Numbered from the stretch's first letter, positions 11,148 to 23,244 are shown. The stretch: DNA of 64,000 bases from Plotosus lineatus (GCA_024760905.1 CM045744.1:46073476-46137475), one strand, 5' to 3'. The notes: generated from the letters alone by a model not told the origin. Numbers and translations are program-made.

Positions 11148-11340
11148 CACTGTCTTTCTCTATCTCTCTCTATTTCTCTCTCTCTTTCTCTCTTTCTCTC
11201 TCTCTCACACACACACACACACAACACTCTCTTTCTCTATCTCTCTCTATTTCTCTCTCTCTTTCTCTCTTTCTCTCTCTCTCACACACACAACACTGTC
11301 TTTCTCTATCGCTCTCTATTTCTCTCTCTCTTTCTCTCTT

Positions 11341-11392
<52 letters not shown>

Positions 11393-12043
11393 CTCTCTCT
11401 TTCTCTCTCTGTCTCTCTGGTGTGTTTTGCTGAATTCGGGCTCCGCCCACACGCAGCACACAGCTGACGGAGCAATTTTATTTAAATGTTTAAATGGACG
11501 GGATGTTGTATTTACAGCGGAATTACATTACCTGTTTGAAAGATCAGAGGTCCTGATTCAATATTAACTTGCTTCCTTGCAAGATCGGAGGTCTTGTCCC
11601 ACGGAGCACTGTTTTCATGCCTCCTTCTGCTTCAATATCATTTCGAAATAATCGCCTCCGTCACTGTATTTCCGCTTTTCTGTATTTTCGGGTCCATGAT
11701 GGATAGCTAAATATAACACTGCAATGATCAATTTCAAAATAAACTCACGAGCCAACATTCTTTTTCAACTCTCCTCTCTCGCACGTGTGACAAACAGAAG
11801 GTATTCAGTTCAGTTGCCTCCTGGCCAATGGGAGGCCAGCGGGGCGGGATGTTGTGAGACAGCCAATGAGAGAGCAACTCGCGCATTGTTTGAATTTGTG
11901 AATAGCGCGCTTGAATTTTTGGGCGCGTTTGGCATTTTTCACAAAAAGAGGTTGTTTTCATAAAAAGAGGACAAAATTTAGAAAAATGTTTTTCGTAACC
12001 TGGATTTTTCGTATTCAAAAGCTTTCGTAAGTAGAGGGCCAAA
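10841..12043. mobile_element. Tigger-like non-autonomous DNA element (family T1), copy A
   Basis: Shares its ends and cargo with copies at 23038, 54801 and 59919. Shared parts are 'cgttccagagcctttttcg', 'ttcgtaagtagaggg', CA/CT microsatellites and the segment 'ccaatgggaggccag' near 11825. The right end is at about 12040. The left terminal repeat is incomplete and abuts the RTE scrap. No transposase frame is visible. Confidence 0.75.
11098..11420. repeat. (CA)n and (CT)n microsatellite block inside T1 copy A
   Basis: Alternating CA and TCTCTCTT tracts. A CT-rich unit, 'tttctctatctctctctatt', repeats about three times with CA runs between the copies. Confidence 0.92.
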
Positions 12044-14770
12044 CTATGGGTTAAATAGTTCCACTGCCTTGTGGATTCCCTTGGTTGGGAGAAGGCTAAG
12101 GAGTAAACCCTACAGAAATCCCGAGTGGAGTCCCCAAGGCAGTTGGTTGGAGGATTCCCTTACCTTCTGGCAACTCCTGCAGCTGTGCTGGTACCAAATT
12201 GTACTGGATCTTCCTTTCCTTGGGATGCTTTCAGCAAGGCCGAGAGGGGTAATTTGACGTTTGGGCAGCCCAAGTTCTCCATATTTCCTGCCCAGGCTCG
12301 TAGTGTACTGGAGAGGACACTCCAGCGTTGTCGCAAGACTTTGGCTCAACACGGGAAGCAGCAGTTACCTGTTAAAAGCTCTTTTTTTTTTTGTCATTTT
12401 GATTGGCGTAGGATACGGGCATCTGAGGCTATGTCCGACAGTGGGAGAGACCATCGCGTCTCACTGGACAGCTACCACCCGCTCCAAGCTGGGCAGCCCC
12501 CGGCCAATAAGGTGCTGTCCTGCCACAGCTCGCCTGCCCTGCTGGGTTCGTAGGGCTTAGGGACTGACCATCCCGACAAGCAAGCTGTACATCCCGCACC
12601 AGGCAGAAAGAAATGGACAAATGTGAAGAATCCAGCTCTTCGAATAGCTGGAACGTACGGACTGTGTGTCCTGGATTGACAAATGATCTTCAGCAGATTG
12701 ACGATGTCCGCAAGACTGCAGTCATCGACCATGAACTGACATGTCTGAATATCGACATTGCTTATCTACAGGAAACATGCCTGGCTGACAATGGTACTAT
12801 CAAAGAGGCCAAATACACCTTCTACCAGCACTAGAAGTTTCCATAGCGCAGACTGCGACACAGACCACACCCTCGTTGGAAGCAGGATAATGCTAACAAG
12901 AAAGAGGATCCATCACTCCAAAACTAATGGCCTCCCACGCATCAACACCTGCTCCTCAAGGGATCACCAGCGAATCCAACTGTTTCATGACACAGTCAAG
13001 GAGAAGTTGGTTTCACAGACTCCTGGCAAAGACATCAACAGCAAATGGGACTTCCTGAGAGATACTATCTACACAACAGCCCTCACCGCATTCGGGAAGA
13101 AGGAGCGTCAGAGTGTAGACTGGTACGAGGCTCAGTTGGAGGAGATGCAGCCTGTGACAGAAGCCAAGAGGGAAGCCATCCTGGCCCACAAGCAAAACCC
13201 CAGCCCCAGTATTCTCGACATCCTCAAAGCTGCACGCAACAAGGCCCAGCAGACAGCTCGCCACTGTTCTAATGACTTCTAGCTGAACCTCTGCAGCAAG
13301 ATCCAGATGTCAGTTGACACTGGCAAAGTGAAGGTCCTGTACAATGGCATCAAGACAGCTACTGGCCCAACCACAATTAAGACTGTACCCCTCAAGAGCA
13401 AGACCGGGCCAAGGCAAGCAGCTTGGGTGGAACATTATCTGGAGCTGCACGCAACCAAGAATGTGGTGACCGATGCAGCATTAAATGCCTTCCAAACCTA
13501 CCTGTCATGGAGGATCTGGCTTACCTGCCTTCAGTGGACGAACTAGGCAAAGCCATTTATTGTCTGTCCTGTGGAAAAGCCCCTGGGAAGGATGGCATCC
13601 CCCCTGAAGTCTTGAAGAGTGGCAAGCCAGCACTCCTGCAGCACCTCCATGAGCTGCTGTGCTAATGCTGGGAGGAAGGGTTCATCCCCAGGACATGCGT
13701 GATGCAAACATTGTAACCTTCTACAAAAACAAGGGCGACGGCAGTGACTGTAACAACTACTGTAGCATCTCACTCCTTAGCATCATAGGAAAAGTCTTTG
13801 CTTGTGTTGTCCTCACTCGCCTTCAGATTCTTGCTTCCCGGGTGTACCCAGAATCGCAGTGTGGTTTCAGGGCAGGCAGATCCACAGTCAATATGATCTT
13901 CTCACTTCTTCAATTGCAAGAGAAGTGTCGGGAGCAGCAGAAGCCCCTGTGCATTGCCTTCATAGACCTGACTAAAGCACTCGACCTTGTCAGCAGAAGC
14001 GGACCCTTAAGCCTCCTGCAGAACATTGGATGTCCTCAATGGTTACTCCAAATTGTGACCTCCTTTCACGAGGACATGCACAGCACAGTCTGCTTCAATG
14101 GTGAGTCTTCTGAAGCCTTCCCAGTGAGCAGTGGTGTGAAGCAAGGCTGCGTCCCAGCTCCGACACTCTTTGGGATATTCTTTTTGATGCTTCTTCAGTA
14201 TGCCTTCTCTGACAGTGAGGAAGGGATCCATATCTGCACCAGATCAGATGGAAAATTGTATAACATAGCTCGACTGCGCGCTAAGACGCAGGTGAGGCAG
14301 GTCCTCATTCGCGAGATGCTGTTCGCGGATGATGCTGCATTGAAGTCCCACACTGAGGCTGGTCTTCAAGAGCTAGTCAATCGCCTGTCCCATTCCTGTA
14401 ATGAATTTGTACTGACCATCAGCCTGAAGAAGACAAACATCCTGGCCCAGGGCAAAAACACAGTCCCGAACATAAATATAAATAACACGCAGCTTGAAGT
14501 CATGGACTCCTTCACCTACCTGGGATCCACCATCACCAACACTCTCTCTTGACACAGAGATCTCATGTAGAATTGGGAAAGCCGCCGCAGTGATCTCCAA
14601 GCTGAACAAACGCATATGGAGCAGCACCCAGCTGACAGAGAACACCAAGCTAAGTGTCTACCAGTCCTGTGTACTCAGCACATGCCTTTATGGCAATGAG
14701 GCCTGGTCCATGTATGCTGGTCAGGAAAAGCGGCTCAACAGCTTCCATCTCCGCTGTCTCAGGCGTCTGA
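12044..14770 (+). mobile_element. LINE-Z copy 1 (non-LTR retrotransposon, decayed, 3' end lost)
   Basis: A 5' untranslated region (12044-12600), an endonuclease start (WNVRTVCPGLTNDLQQIDD, about 12645) and an RT. The frame at 13659-14552 is 297 codons, with FYKNKGDGSDCNNY, QCGFRAGRSTVNMIF, IAFIDLTKALD, GVKQGCVPAPTLF and MLFADDAAL. Much of the endonuclease is deleted after TFYQH at 12832. The 3' part ends at LRCLRRLTST, where an inverted RTE piece begins. Clade not assigned; it is the same family as the element at 35.4-38.7 kb. Confidence 0.85.
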
Positions 14771-14938
14771 CCTCCACCTTGAACTCTTCTGTCACACCGA
14801 CAGCACACCTCACCACTGTCTTACATCTCTCATACATGTCCTGCACCACTCTAACATACTTCTCTGTCACTCCAGATTTCCTCATGCAATACCACAGTTC
14901 TTCTCTCGGCACCCTGTCATATGCTTTCTCCAGATCCA
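14771..14938 (-). mobile_element. RTE LINE fragment, inverted, fused to LINE-Z
   Basis: On the minus strand this reads DLEKAYDRVPREELWYCMRK to VTEEFKVEV, part of the RTE reverse transcriptase palm. The junction with LINE-Z at 14770 is direct, without spacer. A chimeric retrotransposition or a rearrangement is the likely cause. Confidence 0.88.
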
Positions 14939-16056
14939 TCCACATGATGCAAACAACTTTTTTAATTTTAGTGTTCAAGTGACACAAATACTCAAAGTGT
15001 ACTCAGATTTTACTGAGGATTTCAGCTCAAGCTGTGATAATGATGAGGACACCTAAACTCATCAGAAACATAAACAGCAACATGACTAAACCTTTAAAAG
15101 AAAAGTCGGAGTAGTAGACAGTGTGCCATCTTAAACCGTCAGAGCTGCTTCTTCTTTCCAATTTACTTCATATTCATTTTACCTGGAAAACAAACTGTGT
15201 TCTTTATTTAAATGTTGTAATTGTCAGGAGCAAACACGCTCACTGAATCTATTCTGATTTCCCCACATAAACTTCAAAATGTACAAAGACATTCAGGTTC
15301 CACTCTGAACTGGTTGCTTTTTATTACACATTAAACCACCTTCTATACTCACATTCACATCCATCCAGGTTTGGATAGCCAGCTGACTTCGTGTGAATGT
15401 CCTTGGACTGTGGAATGAAACTGAAGCACGTGGAGAAAACCTACAATATGCAAATTCCACACAAAACTGTCCTCTCTGAGATTTTACCCCATAATCTTCT
15501 CACGCTGGAGCCACGATGCTAACCAGCATATAGATACTAGACCCATATGCCTGGTTAATTACTCCATGCCACCTAAATAAATTGGTTCACAATAATTTTA
15601 ATAATGTAAATGTGGCTACTGTTTAAATAAGAACAAATATTACAGAATTTAAATGATACACGATTTTAATGTGATTCTATTTAAAATACAGGCAGTGACT
15701 GTGGAATGGTCAGAAATACATAAAGTAAAAAATAAAAGAATTGTTTTAACCACAAGTGGGTGTTATAGAGGAAGGAAGGACAAATTCATAGGAAGGATGA
15801 ACTCATCAGTGAGAGAAACAAGAACAGGAACATTTTAACTTGGACAGTTTAAACCCTCAGACCTCTCCTGTTATTTCTGTCTATTTTCCTCTGGATGCAG
15901 GAGATCGACAACATTTAAAGAGATCAGATTTTTAAATATATAGTTTATTTAGTCATTACCATTTTCTTTTTTAAAATCATAAAACATGAGAAGTATGCCT
16001 CTGTCAACTAAAAGGAAAGACCAGTCAATATAATGTGACATAGAAAATAACTTTGG

Positions 16057-16089
<33 letters not shown>

Positions 16090-16174
16090 AGTAGTAATAG
16101 TAGTAGTACTGTAGTACTAAATATTTGTTTAAATTAGTCAAGGTTTTTGATTCATATTTCACAACTCAGACATT
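14939..16174. other. Non-coding stretch with a decayed SINE piece and ATT repeats
   Basis: At 15345-15535 (-) there is a decayed DANA-like SINE body ('ccttggactgtgg', 'gcacgtggagaaaacc', 'aatatgcaaattcc'). An ATT microsatellite sits at 16059-16088. Nothing else is recognised. Confidence 0.55.
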
Positions 16175-16850
16175 AATGTACACTCTATTACACTGTCCTG
16201 CACTCCGCTATACAATACTACACTACAACACAGTACATTACACTGCACTACAGCATTGTACACTATGCTACACTACAGCGCAGTACACTATACTACACTA
16301 CAACACAGTACACTACACTACATCACATCACAGTACTTTACACTGCACTACAACACAGTACACTATTCTACACTACAACACTGTACACTATACTATGCTA
16401 CAGCACTGTACACTATACTGCACTACAGCACTGTACACTATACTATACTACAGCACTGTACACTATACTACACTACAGCACGGCACACTATACTGCACTA
16501 CAACACAGTATACTATACTACATCACAACACAGTACATTACACTGCACTACAACACAGTCCACTATACTACACTACAGCACTGTACACTATACTTTCCTA
16601 CAGCACTGTACACTACACTGCACTACAGCACAGTACACTATACTGTACTACACAACTGTACACTATACTACACTACAGCACAGTACACTATACTACATCA
16701 CAACACAGTACATTACACTGCACTACAACACAGTACACTATACTGCACTACAACAAAGTACACAATACTACATCACAACACAGTCCATTACAATGCACTA
16801 CAACACAATACACTATACTATACTACAGCACTGTACACTATTAATACATA
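16175..16850. repeat. 25-bp minisatellite array, open in rotating frames
   Basis: About 27 tandem copies of a 25-bp unit such as 'cactatacta' plus 'cactacaacacagta', with local variants. Because 25 is one more than a multiple of three, each unit shifts the frame, and three units give a 25-residue peptide period rich in Thr, Tyr, His and Leu. Two plus-strand frames stay open for 200 and 239 codons. I regard these as non-coding by-products. Confidence 0.92.
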
Positions 16851-16861
16851 CACTATGACAC

Positions 16862-17640
16862 GTTTTTAAAAAGGGGGACTACCACCCTGGTTTGCCAATC
16901 CAGAGGTACGGTCCTCAATCACCACACGATGTTGCTGAGAAGTGTCAACCAAGACAGTCCTACAACATCAAAGAGCTCCGAGATATTCAGGGAAGATCTC
17001 ATTCACCCCCGGATCCCAACCATTGAGGAGCATTTTGACAACCTCAGTGACCTTAGCCCCAATGATGAGTGGACCCCCACCCAAACCCCCAGGGTCTTCC
17101 TCCACCACAGACGGCATGTTGGTAGTATTCAGGAGGTCCTCGAAGTATTCCTTCCACCTTCCGACAACATTCGCAGTCGAAGTGAGCAGCTCCCCATTTC
17201 ACTGTACATAGTATTTGTGGAGAACTGCTTCTCCTGCCTGTGGCATCAGATGGTGATTCAGAACTTTTTCCAACTGTCTCTTTCCAGGCCCTCAACAAGC
17301 TCCTCACATGCCCAAGATTTTGCACCAGCAACAGCTTGGGCTGTAGCACGTTTGACCTGCTGGTATCTATCTGCTGCCTTAGGAGTCCCACAGGCCAACA
17401 AGACCCGATTGGTGTCTTTATTCAGCTGAACGGCCCCCTTCCTTGCAGGTGTCTACTACCGGGTTGAAGGTTTTCCGCCACGACAGGCACCGATGAACTT
17501 CTGGCCACAGCACTGGAGGTACAAAACATCACCCATTCGGATTCCATGTTCCTTACCTCCTTCAGGATGTGGGTGTAGCTCTATCAGAGGTGGGAGTTAC
17601 AGGCCCCTCTGACAAGAGATTCCACCAAACATTCCCAGGA
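16862..17640 (-). mobile_element. LINE-Y fragment (minus strand)
   Basis: The reverse complement matches the middle of the LINE-Y copy at 44.8-48.1 kb, for example the stretch coding LSWLTRLCNI and DWQTGVVVP near 46,670-46,750. Both ends are missing and the frame is broken. Confidence 0.85.
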
Positions 17641-18415
17641 ACCCTAATTAAATGCTAATTTGTATTCAGAATTGATTTATCTGATTAATATGAATTCATA
17701 TGAATAATCAAAATTATTCTTTTGAGGAAAAGACGGGTATATATCACTCACTCTCCTGCTGTCGTGGACAATCCATATAGCACTATCACAAAAGCCGACC
17801 AGGATTCTCGGTCTTGTGGAAGGTTCTTTGCTTCTTCAAAGGTGACTCATATTCCTTTAAGATCTCTGTTCACAGTGTCCTTCCGTCGCATCCTTTGTCT
17901 CCCAGGTCTTCGTCTTCCAGAAGGTTTTAAAAAGAGAAGTTTCCTCGGGATACGAGTAGGGGCCATGCGGACAACATGTCCAAACCATGACAGCCGCTTC
18001 CTTCGAAGTAAGTTTATGAGAGGTGGTTGGTTGGTTAGTCTATACAGCTGTTCATTAGGTACATGATCTTCCCATGTTACACCAATCATTCGTCTCAGAC
18101 ATCTGTTGTAAAAGGCTGACAATCGCTTTTCTTCTACTATAGTAGTATTCCAAGCTTCTGCTCCATATAGCAGGGTGATGATGACTACTGCTTGGAATAT
18201 CCGGGTTTTTGTTTACATGCTGACAGATCTGTGGGTAATGACTGGTAAGATCTTGATGAACGCATCTGCTGCTCTCCCTATACGGTAGTTCAGTTCAGGG
18301 GTGAGCTCACCATTATGTGTCATAGTGCTTCCTAGACACACAAACTCGTCTACATTTTCTAATGTTTCACCTTCTCCCATTTTGATGTTAAGGTTCACAT
18401 GTTCTTTCGGAATGG

Positions 18416-19303
18416 TCATGACTTTTGTCTTTTTAGCATTTGCAATGAGTCCCACTTTGGCTCCTTTTCTTCAACTTGTGATGTTGCATGCTGGAGTCTG
18501 ATTTCTGGGTTATCGATCAGTGCAATATCGTCAGCAAAGTCTAGATCTGGGAGCCTTTGTTGTTGGTATCGGGAACTCCTTCTTCTTTCTAGTACTATCC
18601 CTGTGTCGTTCTTGTCAAGGGAATTCTTCAGCACCCAGTCAATGAGTATACCAAATAACAAAGGTGACCAAATGCAGCTCTGTCTGACTCCTGCTGTCAC
18701 TGGGAACCAACTTGTTGTATCACCATCCACTTTCACACAGCATTCTGACCCCTCGTATGTGTTGTTCATGATGGTAACTATTTTTGCTGGAATTCCATAC
18801 ACTCTCAAGACTTTCCATAGTAATTCTCTGTGAACGCTGTCAAAGGCAGCTTTGAAGTCAATGAAGTTCATTTTGACTGGGAGTTGCATCTCCAAACTCT
18901 TTTCAATCAGTTGTCTCAACGCAAAGCACTGGTCTACACATGATCTTCCAGTCCTGAACCCTGCTTGGCTTTCTCGCAGTCATTTGTCTACAGCATCACG
19001 AATTCGCAGTAAGACGCTAGTGCAATAAACTTTCCCTGCTATGCTCAGCAGTGTGATACCTCTGTTATTGCTACATATTGTCAGATCACCTTTCTTTGGA
19101 AGTTTAATGATGATACCTTTCTTCCAATCTTCTGGAGACTCTTCAGATCTCCATGCTGCTACGTACACGCTAGTAAGCCAGTCATAAAGTTTACAACCTC
19201 CTGCTTTCAACATCTCTGCTGTTATTTCATCATATCCTGGTGCCTTGTTGTTTTTTAACCTCTTTACTGCTTTGTCTACTTCTGTTTTTGTTGGGTCACT
19301 CAT
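18416..19303 (-). pseudogene. LINE-W reverse transcriptase core (broken)
   Basis: Two segments. 19,303-18,980 holds the fingers (DKAVKRLKNNKAPGYDEI, KKGDLTICSNNRGITLLS). 18,919-18,416 holds the palm with FIDFKAAFDSVHREL, WFPVTAGVRQSCIWSPLLF and the catalytic LDFADDIALID. A frame break lies between them near 18,980. Confidence 0.82.
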
Positions 19304-20032
19304 ATCAATGTCCAGTTCTTCTCATTCTATCTCTACTTCAGTTTCAGCTAGTGACTCTTTGGGTGGTTCTGCATTTAGTAGTTCTCTGAAGTGCTCTGCT
19401 CATCTCTCCAATCGACCTTTCTCATCACTTATGATGTTACCATTTTTATCTTTAACTAATAGTGTGTTCTTTGACTTCTTTCTAGTTAGTATTTTGATCT
19501 TTTTGAAGACCTCTCTTTGATTTTTCATTTTTGCAACTTCTTCCATTTCTGTTACCTGTTTCTCTATCCAGTTGTTCCAATCCTTCTCAGCACTGTTCTT
19601 TACTCTTCTGACTAGTTCTCTATATTTAGCTTTAGCTTCATTGGATCCGGTTCTATCTCTTTCATGTTTGGCATGTCGTCTCTCTTCAATGACCTGTTCT
19701 GTTTCTATGCTTATCCATTTCTTGTGTCCCTACTGTTTCCTTTGCTGCATTCACTACATCTGACTTGAATCTTTCCCATTCTCTCTGTGTATCTGGTTCG
19801 GATGCTAGATCAGAGAGTGCATCGAACTGCTGTGAAATTTTGTTCTGGTATTCTTGTTTGTATTGAGGGAGAATCAGATTACTGCTTTGGATCTTTGGCT
19901 CTTTTCTTGATTTCTTCTGAGCTGCCAGTTTCAATTGAACCTTGGCGATAACAAGCTCATGATTACTACCAATATCTGTTCCCCTATATGCTCTCACATC
20001 TAGTAATGATTTTCTCCATTTGCCATTTATCA

Positions 20033-20770
20033 TCACATGGTAATCTGATTGTGAGTATTGCCATCTGGGGACGTCCAAGTGGTTTTGTGTATGGTCTTGT
20101 GGGCAAATAGTGTTCCTCCAATAACCATGCCATTCTCTGCACAGTATTCCACTAGTCTCATTCCATTGTTGTTACGGACACCAACTCCATGTTGACCCAT
20201 TACCGATGACCACTGTTTGTTATCATCACCAGCTTTTGCATTGAAGTCTCCAATAATAAGTCTTACATCATGTGTTGGTAAGCTATCTGTCACTCCATTT
20301 AGGTCTTCATAAAATTTGTCTTTTACTTCTTCTTTGGCTTCTTCTGTTGGTGCATAAGCCACTATTACACTGAGTTTCACCTGTCTTGCATATAACCTAG
20401 CTTTGAGTATTCTTTCGTTGATGTTCTCATATGACATTAGACTTGCCTTTGTTCTTTGTGAAAGTGCTAGTCCTACTCCATGCTCATGGATGTTATCTTT
20501 TCCAGAATTGATGAATGTCCATCCTTCAACATTCTCCACGTCTATACCTGTAAGATGAGTTTCACATATGCCACATAGATCTATGTTGTACCTTTCTAGT
20601 TCTTTCATGAGTTGTTCCTTGTTGCTTTTCTTATATAGTGCTCTGGTGTTCCATAATCCCACTCTCAAAGGTTTCTTAATGTAATTAAGGTTCTCCCGCT
20701 TACTTCCTCGAGTCAAACTGGCATCGTCTTGACTAGTCAAGCTTTGGATGGCAGTCATCATTCTAGCCAT
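20033..20770 (-). pseudogene. LINE-W endonuclease frame (245 codons)
   Basis: An open segment starting MARMMTAIQSLTSQDD and covering most of the APE endonuclease fold, including Asn, Glu and Asp-Asn motif residues (LWNTRAL, CETHL, GDFNAKAG). It breaks at NTHNQITM. The following frame resumes with MINGKWRKSLLD and GSNHELVIA, the terminal His motif, at 19,686-20,078. Confidence 0.8.
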
Positions 20771-21369
20771 CGAGGCTTTGAGGTTGTTGGCAAAAGACTG
20801 AAGGTTTGTTCTTGTGATAGATTCCGTAGCTATATTTTACTCTGGGCAGGTAGCTGGCCCTCCGCAAAAGGTTTTCTGTTTGGGTTGTTCCTTCCCGTAG
20901 TCAGTGACAAGAGAGGGTCTGTTGAGGTATCAGTGAGTGACCTTCATCCGGGATGATTTTCTGTCAGGGTTTACTCCCTTAGCCTTTCCCCAAAAGAGGA
21001 ATCCAGAAGGCAGCAGAACTATTTACCCATAGCTGGGGACCAGGATCATGGGCATCAGGGCGTGTCCTCATGCCAGAGGGCCTGCATGTCGCATGTCTGG
21101 GGGGCCAGATCTCCTCCGAGTTCTTTGCAGTTTAGCCTGGGACCGCAAGGTGCCCAGTTACCATGTGTTGCCACGAGGAGACACTGCATAAGGCTTGTTG
21201 TTGCAGAGGCTATGTACTGGCAGAGTGAGGCTTACACACTCAGCTCACCTTTTTTCACTGCTTTTGGCTGTGCCAGCCAGTGGTGAGGCTGAAAGCAAGA
21301 ACTGTGTAAGCAGCTACGAACTACGTGCACTCACACTAGACGCATACAACAACCAAACAACACACAAAA

Positions 21370-21372
21370 TGG

Positions 21373-21462
<90 letters not shown>
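21370..21462. repeat. (TG)n(TA)n microsatellite
   Basis: TG repeats (21,373-21,400) pass into TA repeats up to about 21,462. Confidence 0.95.
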
Positions 21463-21465
<3 letters not shown>

Positions 21466-21574
21466 CATCTCTAGTGTTATATGCGTGCAGTATGTTCTTA
21501 AGAAGTTATTCCTATGCACATGTATCTCATACCAAAGAGACGATATAGTAATATTTTACACTGAACTGTACAAT

Positions 21575-21690
21575 ACATGCTGCGATGGCCTGGTGAGCTG
21601 TCCACGGTGTACTCTGCCCTTGCCGAGTGTTGGCTGGGTTGGGCACCAGCCTCCATGAGACCCTATTTAGGATTAAGCAGTTCAGAAAAT
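21575..21690 (+). mobile_element. SINE tail fragment
   Basis: The piece 'gcgatggcctgg' to 'aagcagttcagaaaatgag' matches the DANA-like 3' end seen in family S copy 1 (3890-3985). No head is present. Confidence 0.6.
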
Positions 21691-21837
21691 GAGTATAGTG
21701 TATGACACACTTGTAATGTACAGGTGATGTATGTAACTGCTGGTGGAAACACAGTCAGCCCAGATTTAGTTTTTTTAAATGAGATTAAAACTGAACAGTA
21801 TTTTCCCTTTATGATGATGATACAGGTTGAATCAATG

Positions 21838-21892
21838 ATGTCACGGGCTTTAACTCCGCCTCTTCCTCTGCTGTTTCTGCTTATGGTTTCAG
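21838..21892 (+). CDS. Signal-peptide exon of an immunoglobulin-type receptor
   Basis: The ATG at 21838 opens MSRALTPPLPLLFLLMVS, a short hydrophobic leader, followed by a phase-1 donor (G|GTTAGT at 21,893). Spliced to the acceptor at 22,100 it continues as Gly-Val-Ala-Val-Ser-Gln-Glu-Trp in frame. The start context and the short leader exon with phase-1 junction are usual for Ig-superfamily receptor genes. No promoter was identified. Confidence 0.75.
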
Positions 21893-22099
21893 GTTAGTTA
21901 TTAGAAATAAACATTTGAGCAATTCTTATTCTACTAGTGTTGATCTAGCAGTTCCTGTTTAGCTACTCATCTCTGCTCTGTTTCATGGACTGTGCATCTT
22001 TATTTATAAATTATTTCAGATTTATTGTTGTGGATAATTATTAGGTCTTTCTCACTGTCTGAGACATTGTTAACACATTTCTGTATTTCTGTGTTGCAG

Positions 22100-22447
22100 G
22101 AGTTGCTGTTTCCCAGGAGTGGAGTATATCTTACACGTCGAGTGATATCTCTGCTCCGAAGGGATTTACAGTTACACTGAGCTGCAGATACAGATATCCA
22201 TCTTACACCAGAGTTCAGAGAGTTTTTTGGAGCAGAGAGTCGACTAGAGATGGAAAAGAGCCTCCCGATCTGTCCGCAGACCCACAGTACAGAGACAGGG
22301 TTCGGTACCTCGGAGATACACCGAGTGACTGCTGTCTCGAACTGAGGGATGTGACAGAACAGGATGAAGGCAAATATTATGTCAGACTGATAAACGCCAC
22401 TGGAGGAACTTATCAGGGTATCAGTGGAGTTAAGCTTTGTGTAACTG
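22100..22447 (+). CDS. Siglec/CD22-like V-set immunoglobulin exon
   Basis: A 348-bp symmetric phase 1-1 exon (acceptor TTGCAG to 22,099, donor GTAAGA at 22,448) coding one V-set domain with no stop. Landmarks: B-strand Cys in VTLSCRYRY, core Trp in VFWSRES, and E/F strand SDCCLELRDVTEQDEGKYYV followed by RLINA. The usual F-strand Cys is replaced by Val (YYV), and Cys is in the E strand instead, as in siglecs. The following Arg sits where siglecs carry their sialic-acid-binding Arg. The protein would be a cell-surface receptor. Later Ig, transmembrane and tail exons are not certain within the window; RTE copy 2 lies 1.3 kb downstream. It could be a gene fragment. Confidence 0.78.
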
Positions 22448-23037
22448 GTAAGATACTTCAACTAAAATAACACCCTCCACAGCAAAATCCCAAATATTGA
22501 GTTAATGCCCAGAGTGTTTCTATAATTCCAGTGTTCGCAGATAAACTGTCCGAGTATTAATTTAACACTGGGGATTTTACTGTGTACTTTATTCATCGTG
22601 GAAGAACTGAACTGACAATGCTCGTACCATCATTTTACATTAAGGAAATTCTCAACAAAGGCAGTTTTATCTCAATCAAGTTCTTTCTGCAGGCATAACT
22701 TTCTTTACTTTACAAGTTCATGGCAACTAATGGCACAGAACTCATCCACACAGCATCTCCCAGGCAACACTGCATAGTGGGATTATACATAAAATACATG
22801 TGGCATTGTACAGGTGAAAAAGATGAATGATTAACAGGACTGTGCAGTTACAGCAGGTTCAGCAAGTTCAGCAGGTTCAGTCGCAGGTTCAGTCGGAGTG
22901 GACTGATGCACAGAACACTTTATGAGCAGCGGCTCTCATTTACATTATTCAGGAGAAAATATTTTAAAACAAAGGGTAAGATTTGAGTGATTGTGTTTTT
23001 GTATACTTGGTCTTTTTCTCAAGTGTAAAAATAACTA
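22448..23037. other. Presumed intron of the Ig-type gene
   Basis: No recognised exon. A short direct repeat, 'caggttcagcaagttcagc', lies near 22,856-22,895. Confidence 0.5.
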
Positions 23038-23211
23038 CAGTCGGCTCTCTACTTACGAAAGCCTCTGAATACGAAAAATCCAGGTTATGAAAAACATTTT
23101 CCTAAATTTTCGTCCTCTTTTTACGAAAACAACCTCTTTTTACGAAACGCGCCATTCAAACGCGCCATTCACAAAGTCAAGCAATGTGCGATTTGCTCTC
23201 TCACTGTTGTT

Positions 23212-23244
<33 letters not shown>

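Larger units (their letters stand above)
17735..21260 (-). mobile_element. LINE-W (APE-type non-LTR retrotransposon, nearly full length, dead)
   Basis: Minus-strand order from 21,260 down: 5' untranslated region, endonuclease (20,770-19,690), RT (19,303-18,213) and C-terminal part (18,122-17,847, RKRLSWFGHVVRMAP). Endonuclease motifs are VGLWNTRALYKK, GICETHLTG, VAYAPTEE, LIIGDFNAKAG and TWTSPDGN. RT motifs are LKNNKAPGYDEI, NFIDFKAAFDSV and LDFADDIALID. Several frame breaks. The protein pattern is close to RTE/BovB-like elements, but I leave the clade open. Confidence 0.87.

Noticed and set aside
16175..16850. CRISPR-like repeat array
   Set aside because: Units are contiguous without unique spacers and the DNA is eukaryotic.
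16125..16858. Repetitive Thr/Tyr/His-rich protein gene
   Set aside because: Explained by a 25-bp minisatellite; no splice, start or promoter signals.
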